Shown one piece after another: positions 6,015 to 7,876 of a stretch of DNA of 7,876 nucleotides (position 1 is the first letter of the stretch; every line of letters starts with the position of its first letter). The stretch covers positions 1 to 7,876 of the forward strand of contig JBCBZE010000157.1 of the NCBI GenBank assembly GCA_039815505.1. Reading direction: 5' to 3'. A program made the position numbers and the translations under genes. Source of the DNA: CANLWN01 sp039815505. GTDB lineage: Bacteria > Bacteroidota > Bacteroidia > Flavobacteriales > Flavobacteriaceae. The notes beneath the pieces were generated by a model that did not search any database, had not been told where the DNA came from, and saw only the letters and a list, made by a program, of their open reading frames with translations.

Positions 6015-7876
6015 TGAAGGCTGATTTTTTTTATTTCCTTAAAGGGCGAGGTCTCCAATGCGGTAATGGTCTCCTTATAGGGTTTCCATTGCTCTTCAAA
6101 AAATGTGTTGGTACTATCCAAGGCTTTTTTTAATTCCTCCTCGGCAAAACGGATCAATCTTTTTTCCGTTTCCGTGACGCCCATCTTTCTTGTTTGAACG
6201 TATCTATCCGCCACATCTATTCGTCGCATCACGGTAGTCTCCGGATTTCTTGTAATTCCCTGCCGCTTGTCTTCCTTACCAATATATAAGGCAATTACCG
6301 AATCTATTTCTTTTACGATATCCTTGGAAGCCTTAATTTGGTCCTTGAACCCTTCCTTGTCCATTTCTTTCAGTTCTTTTTGATATTTTTTGGCTATGTT
6401 TTTACTTTCCACCAATTGCTTTACCGCATCGGCAGCGGTTTGCGTATACCCTTGAATTTTCTTCCCTGATGCATATACTTCAGTGATAGCCGTAAGGGAC
6501 ACATTTAGCCTTGGATCGGATTTCACGGTTACCCTACTTTCGTCCGTTAGTTCCCCATAATGGATTTTTACCGTATACGTACCTGGTTTGACCAGTATCC
6601 CCCCCGGTTCTTTTTTATCCTTACGTATTTTGCGGGATGGTCTGTCCGGACCCTTTTCATCCATATCCCAATATATTCTATGGAAACCTGCTTTTTTGGG
6701 TGTTTTGTATTTCAGGGTCCTGATAAGACGGTCGCCATCGAAAAATTCAAAAGTGATGGAATCTTTTTTCTTTTTGCCCTGATCTTGTTCTAGGGAACCT
6801 TCTTTTTCACCGGTATCCCCACTTTCTTCATCATCTTCTTTTTCATCCTTCTTTTCAGGGGTTTTATTTCCTTCATTTAAATAATAGGTAATCATGGCAC
6901 CGGCCTTCTTATTTTCCGCATTATATAAGGCATCACCTCCAAACCTAGTGCCCGTAGCCTGCTGATAGGCGGCCTGATAGGCATTGGGTGCGTCAAATAA
7001 TTTAATATCCTTTTGCAAAATGGATGGGTCGGATGCCAAGCTGCGCAACGGACGAATGTCATCCAATACCCATGCGGCACGGCCAAAGGTACCGATGACC
7101 AAATCTGACTCCCGCTCTTGGACCACCAAATCTTTGGTGGACACCGTAGGAAACCCTTCGGTCCATTTTTGCCATTTGTCGCCCGCATCCAAAGAGATGT
7201 AAAGTCCATCATCGGTTCCCAAAAACAACAGATTGGAATTTTCAGGGTCCTCTACGATGGATAGGGTATAGCTTTCTACATCATCCGCATCCACGATACG
7301 TTCCCATGTTTTACCATAGTTCTTTGTTCTATACGCGTATGGCGTATAGTTGAACCTTCTATAATCATTGGCTATTAACAAGGCTTCTCCCTTATTTTTA
7401 TTGGAGGCTTTTATCTGTGGAATCCAACTGCCCTTAGGTAGCCCTTTTATATTCTGGGTAACCTCTGTCCAGTTTGTTCCTCCATTTTGTGTATAATGCA
7501 CACGGCCGTCATCGGTTCCTATCCAAAGCATATCCTTTTCCAAAGCTGACGGTTCAATGACCAGGATGGTACAATGATTTTCAGCTCCCGTTGCATCCAT
7601 GGTCAATCCACCACTTTCACTTTGTTTCTGTTTTTCAGGATCATTTGTGGTCATATCTGGAGAAATGGTACGCCAAGTGGCTCCTTTATCGGTGCTTTTA
7701 TGGACGAACTGACTTCCAAAATAAACGGTGCCGTTATCGAAAGGGTCCTGACCAATGCCCGCGTTCCAATTAAAACGAAGTTTGGTGTCCGCATCTGGCG
7801 GGGTAGGGCGCACCAAATAATTGTTCCCGGTTTTCCAATCGTATCTAGATACAAAACCTTGCTGGCTCATGGCATA
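6011..7876 (-). CDS. VPS10/sortilin-like BNR beta-propeller protein, 5' end outside the window
   Basis: The frame is open through the window edge (Tyr and Ala codons precede the ATG at 7870), so only the C-terminal part, 621 codons, is visible; relatives are usually about 1000 residues and exported. Numbering from that internal Met, Asp-box/BNR repeats occur at STDKGATW (59-66), TQNGGTNW (127-134), TKNYGKTW (182-189) and SLDAGDKW (226-233), each a turn of a beta-propeller. IGTDDGRVH (117-125) and LGTDDGLYI (217-225) are matching strand repeats. Residues about 336-370 are a Lys/Glu/Asp-rich linker. It is followed by an Ig-like segment (about 371-450: FFDGDRLIRTLK, PGTYTVKIHYG) and a charged helical tail (about 460-605). 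Databases often call such proteins glycosyl hydrolases because of the BNR repeats, but no catalytic residues are identifiable and the role is unknown. It appears to be the first visible gene of the operon. Confidence 0.88.
   Translation of the reverse strand, partial: YAMSQQGFVSRYDWKTGNNYLVRPTPPDADTKLRFNWNAGIGQDPFDNGTVYFGSQFVHKSTDKGATWRTISPDMTTNDPEKQKQSESGGLTMDATGAENHCTILVIEPSALEKDMLWIGTDDGRVHYTQNGGTNWTEVTQNIKGLPKGSWIPQIKASNKNKGEALLIANDYRRFNYTPYAYRTKNYGKTWERIVDADDVESYTLSIVEDPENSNLLFLGTDDGLYISLDAGDKWQKWTEGFPTVSTKDLVVQERESDLVIGTFGRAAWVLDDIRPLRSLASDPSILQKDIKLFDAPNAYQAAYQQATGTRFGGDALYNAENKKAGAMITYYLNEGNKTPEKKDEKEDDEESGDTGEKEGSLEQDQGKKKKDSITFEFFDGDRLIRTLKYKTPKKAGFHRIYWDMDEKGPDRPSRKIRKDKKEPGGILVKPGTYTVKIHYGELTDESRVTVKSDPRLNVSLTAITEVYASGKKIQGYTQTAADAVKQLVESKNIAKKYQKELKEMDKEGFKDQIKASKDIVKEIDSVIALYIGKEDKRQGITRNPETTVMRRIDVADRYVQTRKMGVTETEKRLIRFAEEELKKALDSTNTFFEEQWKPYKETITALETSPFKEIKKISLQ
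6761..6865 (-). other. Charged low-complexity linker within the VPS10-like protein
   Basis: This stretch encodes residues about 336-370 of the fragment, composed almost wholly of Lys, Glu, Asp, Gly, Ser and Gln, with blocks such as EKKDEKEDDEES and GKKKKD. It separates the propeller region from the Ig-like domain and is predicted to be disordered. The surrounding frame is intact on both sides, so it is a translated linker and not a frameshift. Similar charged inserts occur at this place in flavobacterial relatives, as I recall them. Confidence 0.7.

Noticed and set aside
6761..6865. Possible frameshift or insertion at the Lys/Glu-rich stretch of the VPS10-like gene
   Set aside because: Recognisable family sequence continues in the same frame on both sides, so it is a translated linker.
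6892..7212. A 106-codon minus-strand frame inside the VPS10-like gene
   Set aside because: It is in a different frame from the intact propeller protein, which has continuous BNR repeats and linker across this region; the translation shows no domain.

Overview
The window looks like chromosomal DNA from a member of the Bacteroidota, most likely a marine Flavobacteriaceae. The evidence is the set of families (a DUF2490 outer-membrane protein, a sortilin/VPS10-like BNR propeller protein, an ECF sigma factor paired with an RskA-type anti-sigma factor, and an alpha/beta-hydrolase–OsmC fusion). The DNA is AT-rich, Shine-Dalgarno sequences are absent before the starts, and one promoter resembles the Bacteroidota TTG–N20–TAnnTTT pattern. 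No genus can be assigned from the sequence alone.

Layout. Positions 1-1159 (+) hold the 3' part of a tetratricopeptide-repeat gene whose start lies outside the window. Positions 1160-1554 are a convergent intergenic region with one clear hairpin and no convincing gene. All remaining genes are on the minus strand. In transcription order they are: a C-terminal fragment of a large VPS10/BNR beta-propeller protein (7876-6011), a DUF2490 outer-membrane barrel protein (6014-5313, ATGA overlap), an alpha/beta hydrolase–OsmC fusion (5307-4084, 5-nt gap), a YdeI/OmdA-family protein (4087-3602, ATGA overlap), a Cu/Zn superoxide dismutase lipoprotein (3539-2964) with its own promoter and terminator, an ECF sigma factor (2885-2346), and its membrane anti-sigma factor (2355-1555, 10-nt overlap).

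How they may work together. The first four minus-strand genes are so tightly packed that they are almost certainly co-transcribed. The next gene, sodC, has a recognisable promoter in a 62-nt gap and a strong hairpin terminator. The sigma/anti-sigma pair follows that terminator with almost no room for a separate promoter. Two of the genes (OsmC domain, SodC) belong to families that detoxify peroxides or superoxide, and three products are exported or membrane proteins. An envelope or oxidative-stress theme is therefore plausible, but it is inference. All families are known ones. I did not find a clear case of an undescribed system; the more notable points are the gene order and the transcriptional layout around sodC and the sigma factor.
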